Of a stretch of DNA of 64,000 bases, positions 35,234 to 42,921 are shown piece after piece. The position numbers and the translations under genes are program-made. Numbering within the stretch: the first letter of the stretch is position 1; every line of letters begins with the position of its first letter. Under the pieces are notes generated by a model that saw nothing but the letters and a program-made list of their open reading frames with translations, was not told the DNA's origin and searched no databases. The DNA comes from UMGS1889 sp900556055. Lineage in GTDB: Bacteria; Bacillota; Clostridia; Oscillospirales; Ruminococcaceae. The stretch spans positions 1-64,000 of the forward strand of contig CABQEV010000004.1 in the NCBI GenBank assembly GCA_902463265.1, read 5' to 3'.

Positions 35234-35356
35234 TCGCCCACTTCCTTTTCTGCTTTTTTACATTGTAACTTATATTTCACAATATGTCAACAGGCATTTT
35301 CATTTTTGAAGATATAATTTGTGAGATGAACTTTCTTATGAGAGGATAATTTTTAT

Positions 35357-36022
35357 ATGGATATAAAGCTTCATTTCATTGAAAAAGGCTCGGGATATCC
35401 GCTTATCCTGCTTCACGGAAACGGCGAAAGCAGCGTATATTTTGAGCATCAGACAGAGTTCTTCTCCGACAGATACAGGGTTATCGCCGTTGATACCAGA
35501 GGTCACGGACAGTCGCCGAGAGGCACCGCCGATTTCACGATAACGCAGTTTGCCGAGGATCTGCATGATCTGCTGGACGAATTATCAATAGAACGTGCCG
35601 ATATTCTCGGATTTTCCGACGGAGCAAATATCGCCCTGACCTTTGCTATGAAATATCCCGAATATGTCAATAAGCTTGTATTAAACGGCGGGAATCTTTT
35701 TCCGCAAGGTGTAAAGCCATCTGTTCAGATCCCAATTATTATCGGATATCATCTGACAAAGCTTTTCCCTAAGGCAAAGCATAATCACGAGCTTTTGTCG
35801 CTTATGGTAAATGAGCCGAATATTGATCCGAAAGTGCTTCACAGTCTGAATATCCCGACGCTTGTTATCGCAGGAACGCATGACATGATAAAGGAAAAGC
35901 ATACGCAGCTCATCGCAGAAAGCATTCCGTCAGCGCAGCTTAAAATAATCGAAGGAACGCATTTTATTGCACATGATTCGCCCGATGAATTCAACAGGGC
36001 TGTTGAAGAATTTCTTAAATAA
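35357..36022 (+). CDS. Alpha/beta hydrolase
   Basis: 221-residue hydrolase. LLHGNGES gives the oxyanion loop, VIAVDTRGHGQSPRG follows, the nucleophile Ser lies in ILGFSDGANIA, the acid in IAGTHDMIKEKH and the His in EGTHFIAHDSP. Similar proteins act on esters or ring-cleavage products; the substrate cannot be read. It has its own terminator. Confidence 0.88.
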   Translation: MDIKLHFIEKGSGYPLILLHGNGESSVYFEHQTEFFSDRYRVIAVDTRGHGQSPRGTADFTITQFAEDLHDLLDELSIERADILGFSDGANIALTFAMKYPEYVNKLVLNGGNLFPQGVKPSVQIPIIIGYHLTKLFPKAKHNHELLSLMVNEPNIDPKVLHSLNIPTLVIAGTHDMIKEKHTQLIAESIPSAQLKIIEGTHFIAHDSPDEFNRAVEEFLK

Positions 36023-36023
36023 A

Positions 36024-36058
36024 AAGGTCCGGGGACATAAAATTCCCGGACCCTTTGT
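36024..36058 (+). terminator. Terminator after the hydrolase gene
   Basis: ggtccggg pairs with cccggacc around 36026-36053, flanked by A-rich and T-rich ends; probably serves pyrE on the other strand as well. Confidence 0.7.
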
Positions 36059-36075
36059 GATCTCAGATGTATTTA

Positions 36076-36738
36076 TCAGTCAGCAACGCCGTAAACGGAA
36101 CGGTATTCCTTCATCTTGTCAAGATACTCGGAGAAACCGATTATTCCCGTTTCGATAGCCTCGATAATGTCAGCCATTGTAACGATGGAATAAACCTTAA
36201 CGCCGAAATCACGGTAGACCTCCTGAACTGCGCTGAGGTCGCTCGTCAGTCCCTTTTCCATTCTGTCAACAGTGATTATCATGCCCGCAACATCAACCTT
36301 TGCAGCAGATGTCAGCTTCGGCATTACCTCTCTCAGAGCCTTGCCGGAAGTCATAACGTCCTCGATGATAACGACCTTTTCGCCGTCCTCCAGCTGCTTT
36401 CCTACGAACATTCCGCCCTCGCCGTGATCCTTGACTTCCTTTCGGTCGAAGCAGTAATTGACATCAATGCCGAACTTATTGTAGAGTGCTGTGCATGCAG
36501 CAACAGACAGCGGGATCCCCTTGTATGCAGGTCCGAAAAGCGTGTCAGCCTCAATGCCGTTGGATTTTATGCACTCAGCATAGAAATTTCCGAGCTTTGC
36601 AAGCTGCGCACCTGTCTTGTAGTTGCCCGCATTGATAAAGTACGGTGCCTTTCTGCCGCTTTTCAGGGTAAACTCACCGAAAGTCAGTACTCCGCTTTCA
36701 ACCATGAACTTGATGAATTCTTCTTTGTATCCCAACAT
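36076..36738 (-). CDS. pyrE: Orotate phosphoribosyltransferase
   Basis: Pyrimidine-pathway enzyme of 220 residues joining orotate and PRPP to OMP. The PRPP loop VVIIEDVMTSGKA and the FGEFTLKSGRKAPYF start are diagnostic; DRKEVKDHGEGG is the mobile catalytic loop. No other pyr gene is adjacent. Ribosome site aaagga. Confidence 0.96.
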   Translation of the reverse strand: MLGYKEEFIKFMVESGVLTFGEFTLKSGRKAPYFINAGNYKTGAQLAKLGNFYAECIKSNGIEADTLFGPAYKGIPLSVAACTALYNKFGIDVNYCFDRKEVKDHGEGGMFVGKQLEDGEKVVIIEDVMTSGKALREVMPKLTSAAKVDVAGMIITVDRMEKGLTSDLSAVQEVYRDFGVKVYSIVTMADIIEAIETGIIGFSEYLDKMKEYRSVYGVAD

Positions 36739-36798
36739 TTTAAGTATCCTTTCCGAGCAAAAACATCACTCATTGCAGATTTTTCATTCAATAATGCT

Positions 36799-36827
36799 AT
36801 TATATCATAATATTGCACATAAATCAA
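36799..36827 (-). promoter_or_regulatory. Promoter of pyrE
   Basis: Reading leftward: TTGATT (36822-36827), 17 bp, TATAAT (36799-36804). Confidence 0.75.
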
Positions 36828-36873
36828 CTGTTTTTTTCTACAAATATTGTACTGTTTTTCAGTAAAAAACCTA

Positions 36874-36902
36874 TTGACTTTTACATTTTCATCTGATATA
36901 AT
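36874..36902 (+). promoter_or_regulatory. Promoter of tRNA-Ser
   Basis: TTGACT (36874-36879), 17 bp, TATAAT (36897-36902), about 40 bp before the mature tRNA 5' end. Confidence 0.85.
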
Positions 36903-36942
36903 ATAATAGTCGCTTGAAGAGAGCGAAAGAAATTCCGGTTAT

Positions 36943-37035
36943 GGAGAAGTCGCCTAGCCCGGTTTATGGCGCACGACTGGAACTCGTGTATGTGTTAATA
37001 GCACATCGAGGGTTCGAATCCCTCCTTCTCCGCCA
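36943..37035 (+). tRNA. tRNA-Ser (anticodon GGA)
   Basis: 93-nt tRNA including an encoded CCA. The acceptor stem ggagaag (36943-36949) pairs with cttctcc (37025-37031); discriminator g; anticodon loop ctGGAac; a long variable arm and the T-loop gttcgaatcc identify a class II serine tRNA reading UCC/UCU codons. Confidence 0.97.
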
Positions 37036-37037
37036 CA

Positions 37038-37072
37038 AAGCCTTGTAAACGTAAGTTTGCAGGGTTTTTTGT
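37038..37072 (+). terminator. Terminator after tRNA-Ser
   Basis: ccttgtaaac/gtttgcaggg with G-T pairs, loop gtaa, then a T6 run. Confidence 0.8.
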
Positions 37073-37104
37073 TTTCTGTATTTTCTTCCATACATACATA
37101 TATA

Positions 37105-37150
37105 AATAAACCGCCGAACATTGCCGTAAAGCATTGTTCGGCGGTTTATT
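37105..37150 (-). terminator. Terminator of the small lipoprotein gene
   Basis: Sixteen-bp perfect stem aataaaccgccgaaca/tgttcggcggtttatt (37105-37120/37135-37150). Confidence 0.85.
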
Positions 37151-37743
37151 TACACGGATATAAACACCGTTTTTATCGAGTCGGAATCCTTATCAAAAAC
37201 AAACATCAGTGCCGTATTATCCGAAAAAAGATAGCGGTATACCCTGCCGTCCTTGTCTTTTGCGGCATTCGGTTCGCCGAGAGCTGCAACGATATCATCG
37301 GGAGTACTGTCATTTGTTATCCCCATCACACTGAATTCCGGAAGAGTATCCGTGTTAGCACCTATCAGAAGGATGCGGATCTCATCACTGTTATCATCTT
37401 TGAAACCTGCGCACGCAGCTTTTTCGCCATTATAAAGCAGCCCCGAAGCCGATGTTATATACTGCGAACTTCCATCGCCCGCATCAGACTCCGTCAGCGA
37501 AAAATTCCCCATATCAGCTATTCGGCACGGCAGTGAAAAATCCTCTCCGCACAGCTTTAAGCTGTCCGACACGTCATCAAGCGTCCATTTTTCGATAGCA
37601 AACTCCGTTTCATACCGCACAGTTGCATCCGTTTCGTCCGATGTATCCGATTCCGCTTTTTCACTTTTGCAGCCTGTCATTCCCACTGCAAAAGTCATTG
37701 TGAGCAATGCCGCAAGAAGCTTTTCAAACGATCTGTCTTTCAT
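37150..37743 (-). CDS. Lipoprotein of unknown function
   Basis: 197 residues with lipobox ending in VGMTGC (C25), a short Ser/Asp/Glu linker and a globular domain with KLCGEDFSLPCRIADMG and GITNDSTPDDIVAALGEPN, the latter resembling a BLIP/SmpA-like motif. No enzyme signature. Monocistronic, facing the tRNA gene. Confidence 0.75.
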   Translation of the reverse strand: MKDRSFEKLLAALLTMTFAVGMTGCKSEKAESDTSDETDATVRYETEFAIEKWTLDDVSDSLKLCGEDFSLPCRIADMGNFSLTESDAGDGSSQYITSASGLLYNGEKAACAGFKDDNSDEIRILLIGANTDTLPEFSVMGITNDSTPDDIVAALGEPNAAKDKDGRVYRYLFSDNTALMFVFDKDSDSIKTVFISV

Positions 37744-38153
37744 TTCAGTTCCTCCATCATGTATAATAAATAAATATATTCATTCTTGTTAAATATAACA
37801 AGATAAATCCTATTTGTTTCCATATATCAATTTATCGTATTTTATCACATAAAATACGTTTTGTCAATACTTTTAACAGTTAAAATGGTGATTCCGATAC
37901 TATTAAATCAAACGCAGCATGACAATATTATTCATATTATATTTTTCATAAAGTCAATTGTTATACGATTTGTTTTTAATGTTTTTTTGAAGTTTATGTA
38001 CCGCACATTTGTCTTTTGAACTTGCCATATTCAAAATTTAACGGTTAGATCAATATATTTACAAAGCGTATCAATATATTTTGCATCTGTATTTTATATG
38101 TTTATGATATATAAAGTTTTACATCAAACGCTCTGCTATGTGTAAAATTAATA
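37744..38153. other. AT-rich non-coding region
   Basis: About 410 bp, very rich in A and T, with no credible open reading frame, hairpin or promoter apart from a likely upstream promoter of the lipoprotein gene at its left edge. It separates two gene groups and could be a regulatory or nucleoid region; nothing more specific was seen. Confidence 0.5.
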
Positions 38154-38467
38154 TTGCACACTTAAATTATTTATATTATACTGCATAATATACAGTACAA
38201 TAGTAGGCATAATGATTTTTTCAAATTTTCCGTTTTATTGTCAGCTGTATCACGGGGAATAAATGCTGAAATAAAAGCAAACGACGATCAAATCGTTTCT
38301 GCTCGCAGAAAGCGACTACGACATCCATTTTTTACGTCATATTAGAATTTTCAATGTACAGCTTATTTATGGGGTTCCCGTTTAAACCGGAACACGAGCA
38401 AATTTTCGTTGGGACTTTGCCGTGAGGGAGGTTTTTATAGGTTCCCTTATGTAAAGGAGAGTTCAAA
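38154..38467 (+). promoter_or_regulatory. Promoter with long structured leader of the c-di-GMP cluster
   Basis: TTGCAC (38154-38159), 17 bp, TATACT (38177-38182), then an untranslated leader of about 280 nt. Hairpins: aaacga/tcgttt (38279-38298), ctgc/gcag (38299-38308), gttcc/ggaac (38374-38393), a bulged cacg-gcaaa/tttgc-cgtg (38393-38424) and aggga/tccct (38425-38447), ending near the ribosome site aaaggag. The heptamer ggttccc occurs twice, so alternative folds are possible. It does not match the c-di-GMP riboswitch consensus as I remember it, and no class was recognised. Confidence 0.5.
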
Positions 38468-40423
38468 ATGTGTTCTGGCAATAAAATGACAATGAAACGA
38501 GCGCTGGACGAAGTTGAACAGTATAAACAAGTCTTTAACTTTGCTTGTCTTATAGACGAAGATGCGATCAGAAACGGCGAAAATCCCCTGACCGCAGAAC
38601 TCGGAAAGGATTCCTTCCGTAATTACAAATTTTCCGATGATGATATGAAGATCATCAACGATGTGTGCAGAATGGCTCTCGCTGACAAGTGCATGAAAAC
38701 AAAGCTTGCTTTCTCAGCTGCCGAAATATACCAGATAACAGCACGATACATTGTCGCTGACGAAAAGCCTTATATAATGGAAATGGTGAAATTCATCGAT
38801 GCTGATGACAACGCTGTCACCGATCATGAGATGAGAGAAAATTTCACAAACCGTCTTACGCTTTACCGTAAAAATATGTACAAAGATATTTTGACCGATG
38901 TCTATAACAGACGCTATTACGAAGAACAGCTGAAAAAACGCCGTATATCCGCAGGAATCGTAATGATAGATCTTGATGATTTCGGGCTTTATAACGACAC
39001 TTACGGTCATGATACGGGAGATCTTGTCCTCACTGCTGTCGCTTCCGAGATAAAAAGCTGCATCTCCCCTTCCGATATACTTATAAGATACGGCGGGGAT
39101 GAGTTTCTGCTCATTATATCCGATGTAACCGATGACACTTTTGCAGATATCCTGGAACAGATAAGAAACCGTATCACCAAAGCCGATGTCCCGAATTATT
39201 CGTGGATACACGTAACCGCAAGCCTGGGCGGAGTTATTTCAGACAACGAATTTGTCGAAAATTCCGTTATTACTGCCGAGCGTCTTATGGATCAGGCAAA
39301 AAATCACAAGGATATCGTTGTCACAGATAAAAACAGCACTGATGAAAATCTCAGGGAAAGCAAGCCCGAGGTCCTTATCGTTGACGACTCCAGAATGAAC
39401 CGTGAGATCCTTTCCGAAATGCTCGGAAGCGGATATAAGATCACGGAAGCCGAAAACGGCGAGGAATGCATCACTGCACTTCAGCAGCGCGGAACAGGCA
39501 TATCACTCATACTCCTTGATATCGTTATGCCGGTCGCCGATGGCTTTACCGTGCTGAACTACATGACAAGAAACCACAGGATTGAGGATATCCCCGTCAT
39601 CATGATATCCAGCGAAGGCTCGGAGGAAACTATCAGACGTGCTTACGAGATGGGTGCTTCCGACTATATCAGCCGTCCTTTTGACTCGGGAGTTGTCTGC
39701 CGGCGTGTTGCCAATATGATAAAGCTCTATTCCAAGCAGAAAAATCTCACAAAGCTCGTTACCGAGCAGATAAATAAAAAAGAAAAGAACAACCGCATGA
39801 TGATCCGCATACTGAGCCAGATCGTTGAGTTCAGAAACAGCGAAAGCGGAAGTCACGTTCTCCATATCGAAAAGCTGACAGAAATGCTGATGAACCGTCT
39901 TATCCATAAAACGGACAGGTATAATATTGATCCCGTTCAGCAGGATCTTATTCCTATCGCATCCGCTCTTCACGATATCGGAAAGATAGGCATTGACGAA
40001 AAGATACTTAATAAGCCCGGAAAGCTCACTCCCGAAGAATTCGAGAAAATGAAACAGCATTCCGTTATAGGCGAGGCTATCCTCACCAGCACCAAGGCAA
40101 ATACGAATGAACCGCTTATCAAGATTGCAAGCCAGATATGCAGATGGCATCACGAGCGATATGACGGAAGAGGATATCCCGACGGTCTTAAAGGCGATGA
40201 GATACCTATCTGCGCTCAGATCGTTTCACTTGCCGATGTTTATGACGCTCTGACAAGCGAACGTGTTTATAAAAAAGCTTTTTCACATGAACAAACTATG
40301 GAAATGATACAGACAGGACAGTGCGGAGCTTTCAACCCTATCCTTCTTGAATGCCTCGCCGATATTCAGGACGATGTAAAAAGAGAGCTTCTTTCTGACA
40401 AAGAAAAAAATCAGACTTCATGA
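38468..40423 (+). CDS. Response regulator with GGDEF, receiver and HD-GYP domains
   Basis: 651 residues. N-terminal helical region (1-125), GGDEF domain with intact YGGDEF (209-213) predicted to make c-di-GMP, a receiver domain (about 300-420) with phospho-acceptor Asp351 (LLDIVMP), and an HD-GYP domain (about 445-645) with ESGSH, HD at 502-503 and HHERYDGRGYPDG, predicted to degrade c-di-GMP. One protein could thus switch between synthesis and breakdown upon phosphorylation. It leads a cluster with an HPt protein (65 bp on), an HD-GYP gene, and a hybrid kinase. Confidence 0.95.
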   Translation: MCSGNKMTMKRALDEVEQYKQVFNFACLIDEDAIRNGENPLTAELGKDSFRNYKFSDDDMKIINDVCRMALADKCMKTKLAFSAAEIYQITARYIVADEKPYIMEMVKFIDADDNAVTDHEMRENFTNRLTLYRKNMYKDILTDVYNRRYYEEQLKKRRISAGIVMIDLDDFGLYNDTYGHDTGDLVLTAVASEIKSCISPSDILIRYGGDEFLLIISDVTDDTFADILEQIRNRITKADVPNYSWIHVTASLGGVISDNEFVENSVITAERLMDQAKNHKDIVVTDKNSTDENLRESKPEVLIVDDSRMNREILSEMLGSGYKITEAENGEECITALQQRGTGISLILLDIVMPVADGFTVLNYMTRNHRIEDIPVIMISSEGSEETIRRAYEMGASDYISRPFDSGVVCRRVANMIKLYSKQKNLTKLVTEQINKKEKNNRMMIRILSQIVEFRNSESGSHVLHIEKLTEMLMNRLIHKTDRYNIDPVQQDLIPIASALHDIGKIGIDEKILNKPGKLTPEEFEKMKQHSVIGEAILTSTKANTNEPLIKIASQICRWHHERYDGRGYPDGLKGDEIPICAQIVSLADVYDALTSERVYKKAFSHEQTMEMIQTGQCGAFNPILLECLADIQDDVKRELLSDKEKNQTS

Positions 40424-40488
40424 TTCAGCACACAGCATGACAATAAAGGTTTTGTGACACCACATTCGATTATAAAAGGGGAAGATCA

Positions 40489-40854
40489 ATGGATATCAGA
40501 GAATGCTATGCTCAGATGAATGCTGATTACGATGAGGTGCTGAGAAGATTCGGAAGCGAGGCTATGGTAAAAAAATTTGCTGTCAAATTTCTGAATGATT
40601 CATCATATAAAAAACTGACAGCAGGTCTTGCAGAGAAAAACGGAGAAGAAGCTTTCCGTGCCGCACACACCCTCAAAGGAATATCCGCTAACCTCGGCTT
40701 CAGCAATCTTTACAGCGTTTCCGCAGAACTCACCGAAAAGCTGAGAGGCAGAAGCACCGAAGGCTCCGAGGAGCTTTTTGAAAAGGTCAGAGAACAGTAT
40801 GAGATAACAGCTGCTGCTCTGCGCAGACTTGAAAGCGAATCAGCTGCAGGCTGA
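40489..40854 (+). CDS. Stand-alone HPt phosphotransfer protein
   Basis: 121-residue four-helix protein with the HPt motif AAHTLKGISANLGF; His60 is the phospho-acceptor. It links a hybrid histidine kinase (receiver) to a response regulator. The likely partners are the hybrid kinase at 44382 and the receiver-containing regulator just upstream, which would complete a His-Asp-His-Asp relay. Confidence 0.92.
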   Translation: MDIRECYAQMNADYDEVLRRFGSEAMVKKFAVKFLNDSSYKKLTAGLAEKNGEEAFRAAHTLKGISANLGFSNLYSVSAELTEKLRGRSTEGSEELFEKVREQYEITAAALRRLESESAAG

Positions 40855-40880
40855 TCATTCTTCCAGAGGAGGGTAACTCA

Positions 40881-41456
40881 ATGATTGATCTTTTATTTGA
40901 GGACGAACTGAAAGAACTCCTTGCAAAGTGTGAAGATATCGTTCCGGAAGATACATATGTCGTAGATGAATATACTAAAGAGCGTGACAGGGAATTTGAC
41001 CTTGCACAGAAAAGCGGCGTGGATCTCTCGGCTTATTCGAGCAATGAATATACGGGTTTCCAGCTGCATGAGATAAGGCTTGGTCTTGAACATAAGGTAA
41101 ATGTCAGCCTTTATGATGATCTTGGATTTTCATGGGAACAGATGCGTCAGATCAGAAAGGGACTGGAAGAGGGGCTGGATGTTTCTTTATATGCGGATTT
41201 ACTCTATTCCGATGCTCAGATGCGTGAGATCCGTCTTGGACTCGAAAATGATCTGAATGTTTTATCTTATGCAAAGCTTATTTACAGCAAAACGGATATG
41301 CATAAAATGCGTACTGAGCTTTTTGCCGAAAAATATGCCGTTGATCCCGAGTCATTCGCAAAGACTATTGTTGATCCGGAATCAGGTGCGGTCATCAGGT
41401 TCACTGACGATCTCATGGAAGCATATGTACGGCTGCCGCAGGGGTGTAGTCATTAC
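40881..41456 (+). pseudogene. 5' part of repeat/HD-GYP gene interrupted by an IS
   Basis: Codes for 192 residues of genuine protein (the frame then runs into the IS and stops at 41505-41507). After an acidic start, about three and a half 26-residue repeats (about 59-150) occur: for example QMRQIRKGLEEGLDVSLYADL and QMREIRLGLENDLNVLSYAKL. Residues 161-186 (IVDPESGAVIRFTDDLMEAYVRL) align with the first HD-GYP helix (IVEFRNSESGSHVLHIEKLTEMLMNRL in the gene at 38468), but lack its His. The frame continues exactly at 42057 if the element is removed. The remnant may still make a repeat-only protein. Confidence 0.85.
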
Positions 41457-41513
41457 AAGCACGCCCTAAAGGGCGGATATCGCAAGCCAATTACCGGCTG
41501 CCTCTGAAAGAGG

Positions 41514-41930
41514 TTATATACGCATATCTTCTCGCTTGGTTTCTTCTTCCTGTTCGGCAATATACTTTTTAATTGTTTCTTCATTTATATTGCCTATTGT
41601 GGTTACATAGTAACCTCTCGCCCAAAATTCTCTGTTCCGTTTGTTCGCAAATTCCGGGTGTTTGTCGTGTATCATCAATGCGGACTTTCCTTTTCAGATA
41701 TCCAACAAATTCTGATACACTTAATTTTGGCGGTATGCTCACACATATATGAATATGATCCGAACATACTGCTCCTTCTATTATTTCTACCTTCTTATAG
41801 TTGCATAATGTCCGAAGTATCTCCCTCATATCTTCTCTTACCTTTCCATACATTACTTTCTGTACTTTGGTATGAAAACGATGTGATATTGACAACTCCA
41901 CCTTGTGTGTGATAAACTATTATTGTCCAT
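41514..41930 (-). pseudogene. tnpA: IS200-type Y1 transposase TnpA with two frameshifts
   Basis: Reading leftward from ATG 41930 (site aggagg), frame 1 gives the family N-terminus MDNNSLSHTRWSCQYHIVF and stops near 41855. A second frame continues (VMYGKVREDMREILRTL) with the HUH motif SDHIHICV and PPKLSVSEFVGYLK. After an extra base near 41697 a third frame has GKSALMIHDKHPEF and ends with YYVTTIG and the catalytic Tyr in IKKYIAEQE. All domains are present but not in one frame, so the copy should not make active transposase unless frameshifting occurs. Confidence 0.85.
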
Positions 41931-41936
41931 TTGGAC

Positions 41937-41993
41937 GCCTCCTATGATTTTTACTTTGGCTTGCGACACCATTGTTTTTATATCATAGGAGGC
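41937..41993 (-). promoter_or_regulatory. Hairpin sequestering the tnpA ribosome site
   Basis: gcctcctatgat (41937-41948) and atcataggaggc (41982-41993) form a perfect 12-bp stem that includes the tnpA Shine-Dalgarno sequence. Such a 5' hairpin is a known brake on IS200 transposase translation. Confidence 0.75.
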
Positions 41994-42056
41994 TTTTATT
42001 GTCATCACACCCGATACGTCTTACTCAATTCTCCCCAGCATAGCTGGGGGTTTAAG

Positions 42057-42566
42057 CATTTCAATTATCCCATCTACGATCTCACCGATTATGATATTGA
42101 AATAATAGTTCAGGCATCGGCTCTTCATGATATCGGAAAGATATGCATACCCGATAATATCCTGCTCAAAGCGGGCAGGCTCTCTGAAAAAGAATTTGAG
42201 CTTATCAAGTCCCACACCACGAAGGGCTGCGAGATACTTGCTCAGATGAAGGATATCCAGGACGAGAAATATTCCGAAGCAAGTATGCAGATATGCCGCC
42301 ACCATCACGAAAAATATGACGGAAGCGGATATCCCGACGGACTTAAAGGTGACGAGATCCCGCTGTCTGCGCAGATCGTTTCGATCGCTGATGTTTATGA
42401 CTCACTGCTCAGCAAGCGTGTTTACAAGAACGCTTATGATCCGCAGAAAGCATACACAATGATAATGAACGGAGAATGCGGTGCATTTTCATCGACTATT
42501 CTTGATTGTCTTTCAAAAAGCAGAGAAAAGCTTGAAGCACTTTATGTTGCTGTTCCGCAGCAGTAA
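42057..42566 (+). pseudogene. 3' part of the split HD-GYP gene
   Basis: Codes for 169 residues of HD-GYP phosphodiesterase: YDLTDYDIEIIVQASALHDIGK, HHHEKYDGSGYPDGLKGDE and a complete C-terminus. It has no start of its own; an ATG in frame at 41931 inside the IS could give a fusion beginning with IS-derived residues. Joined to 40881-41456 it would make a 361-residue protein. Without the first helix and its metal ligand it is probably inactive. It is closed by a terminator. Confidence 0.85.
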
Positions 42567-42617
42567 AATATCCCGCACATACGGTTTTTACGCCGATTGT
42601 GCGGGATATTTTTATTC
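42565..42617 (+). terminator. Terminator after the HD-GYP fragment
   Basis: aaatatcccgcaca (42566-42579)/tgtgcgggatattt (42599-42612) and T-run. Confidence 0.85.
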
Positions 42618-42681
42618 TTTGAACCAATCGCTGAAAGCGGCTGCAAATTCCCCGCTCCCGAAGCCCTTGCATACACTTGAA

Positions 42682-42811
42682 ATATATGTGGTTTTGCGGC
42701 GGGAGATCCCCATAATTCAATACGTTAAAAACCATTAGAATTATGGAGAAGAAATCGCCGCAAAAGCTTTGATATATGTGGTTTTGCGGCGAGAGATCCC
42801 CATAATTCAAT
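42682..42811. repeat. Two direct 40-bp repeats with an inverted copy between
   Basis: Units at 42682-42721 and 42772-42811 are identical but for one base and exactly 90 bp apart. Between them lies a partial inverted copy: gaattatgg (42738-42746) matches ccataattc (42710-42718), and cgccgcaaaa (42756-42765) matches ttttgcggcg (42692-42701). Unit 1 with the inverted copy folds into a long imperfect hairpin. No protein frame runs through it. This resembles a palindromic intergenic repeat family. Confidence 0.75.
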
Positions 42812-42921
42812 GGGTTTTTAGTATTAATTCTATCTTTCAGTAATATGCGAAAAATATTAATATTAATAAGGTATAATGATGGTGAAAAAATTTATTTTTA
42901 AAGTTTAAAGAGGGGTAAAAA

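Larger units (their letters stand above)
41457..42056 (-). mobile_element. IS200/IS605-type element (600 bp), defective
   Basis: Carries only tnpA. The left boundary follows TTAC (41453-41456) and starts before hairpin cgccc/gggcg (41462-41475); the right boundary lies after tttaag, beyond hairpin ccccagc/gctgggg (42033-42049). No target duplication is seen, as expected for single-strand Y1 transposition. Boundaries are set by these hairpins and by the fact that removal gives a continuous reading frame in the host gene. Confidence 0.8.

Noticed and set aside
36943..37149. Integration site at tRNA-Ser
   Set aside because: No duplicated tRNA end or integrase gene is nearby.
38183..38467. Canonical c-di-GMP riboswitch (class I or II)
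   Set aside because: Fragments such as gcaaac and gcagaaagc are suggestive, but the conserved core and tetraloop receptor are not present in order; kept only as a structured leader of unknown type.
41931..42056. Genuine N-terminus for the HD-GYP fragment
   Set aside because: These codons lie in the IS right end and its hairpins; they do not resemble any HD-GYP N-terminus.
42682..42811. CRISPR array
   Set aside because: Only two direct repeats, with an inverted copy in the 'spacer' and no cas genes.
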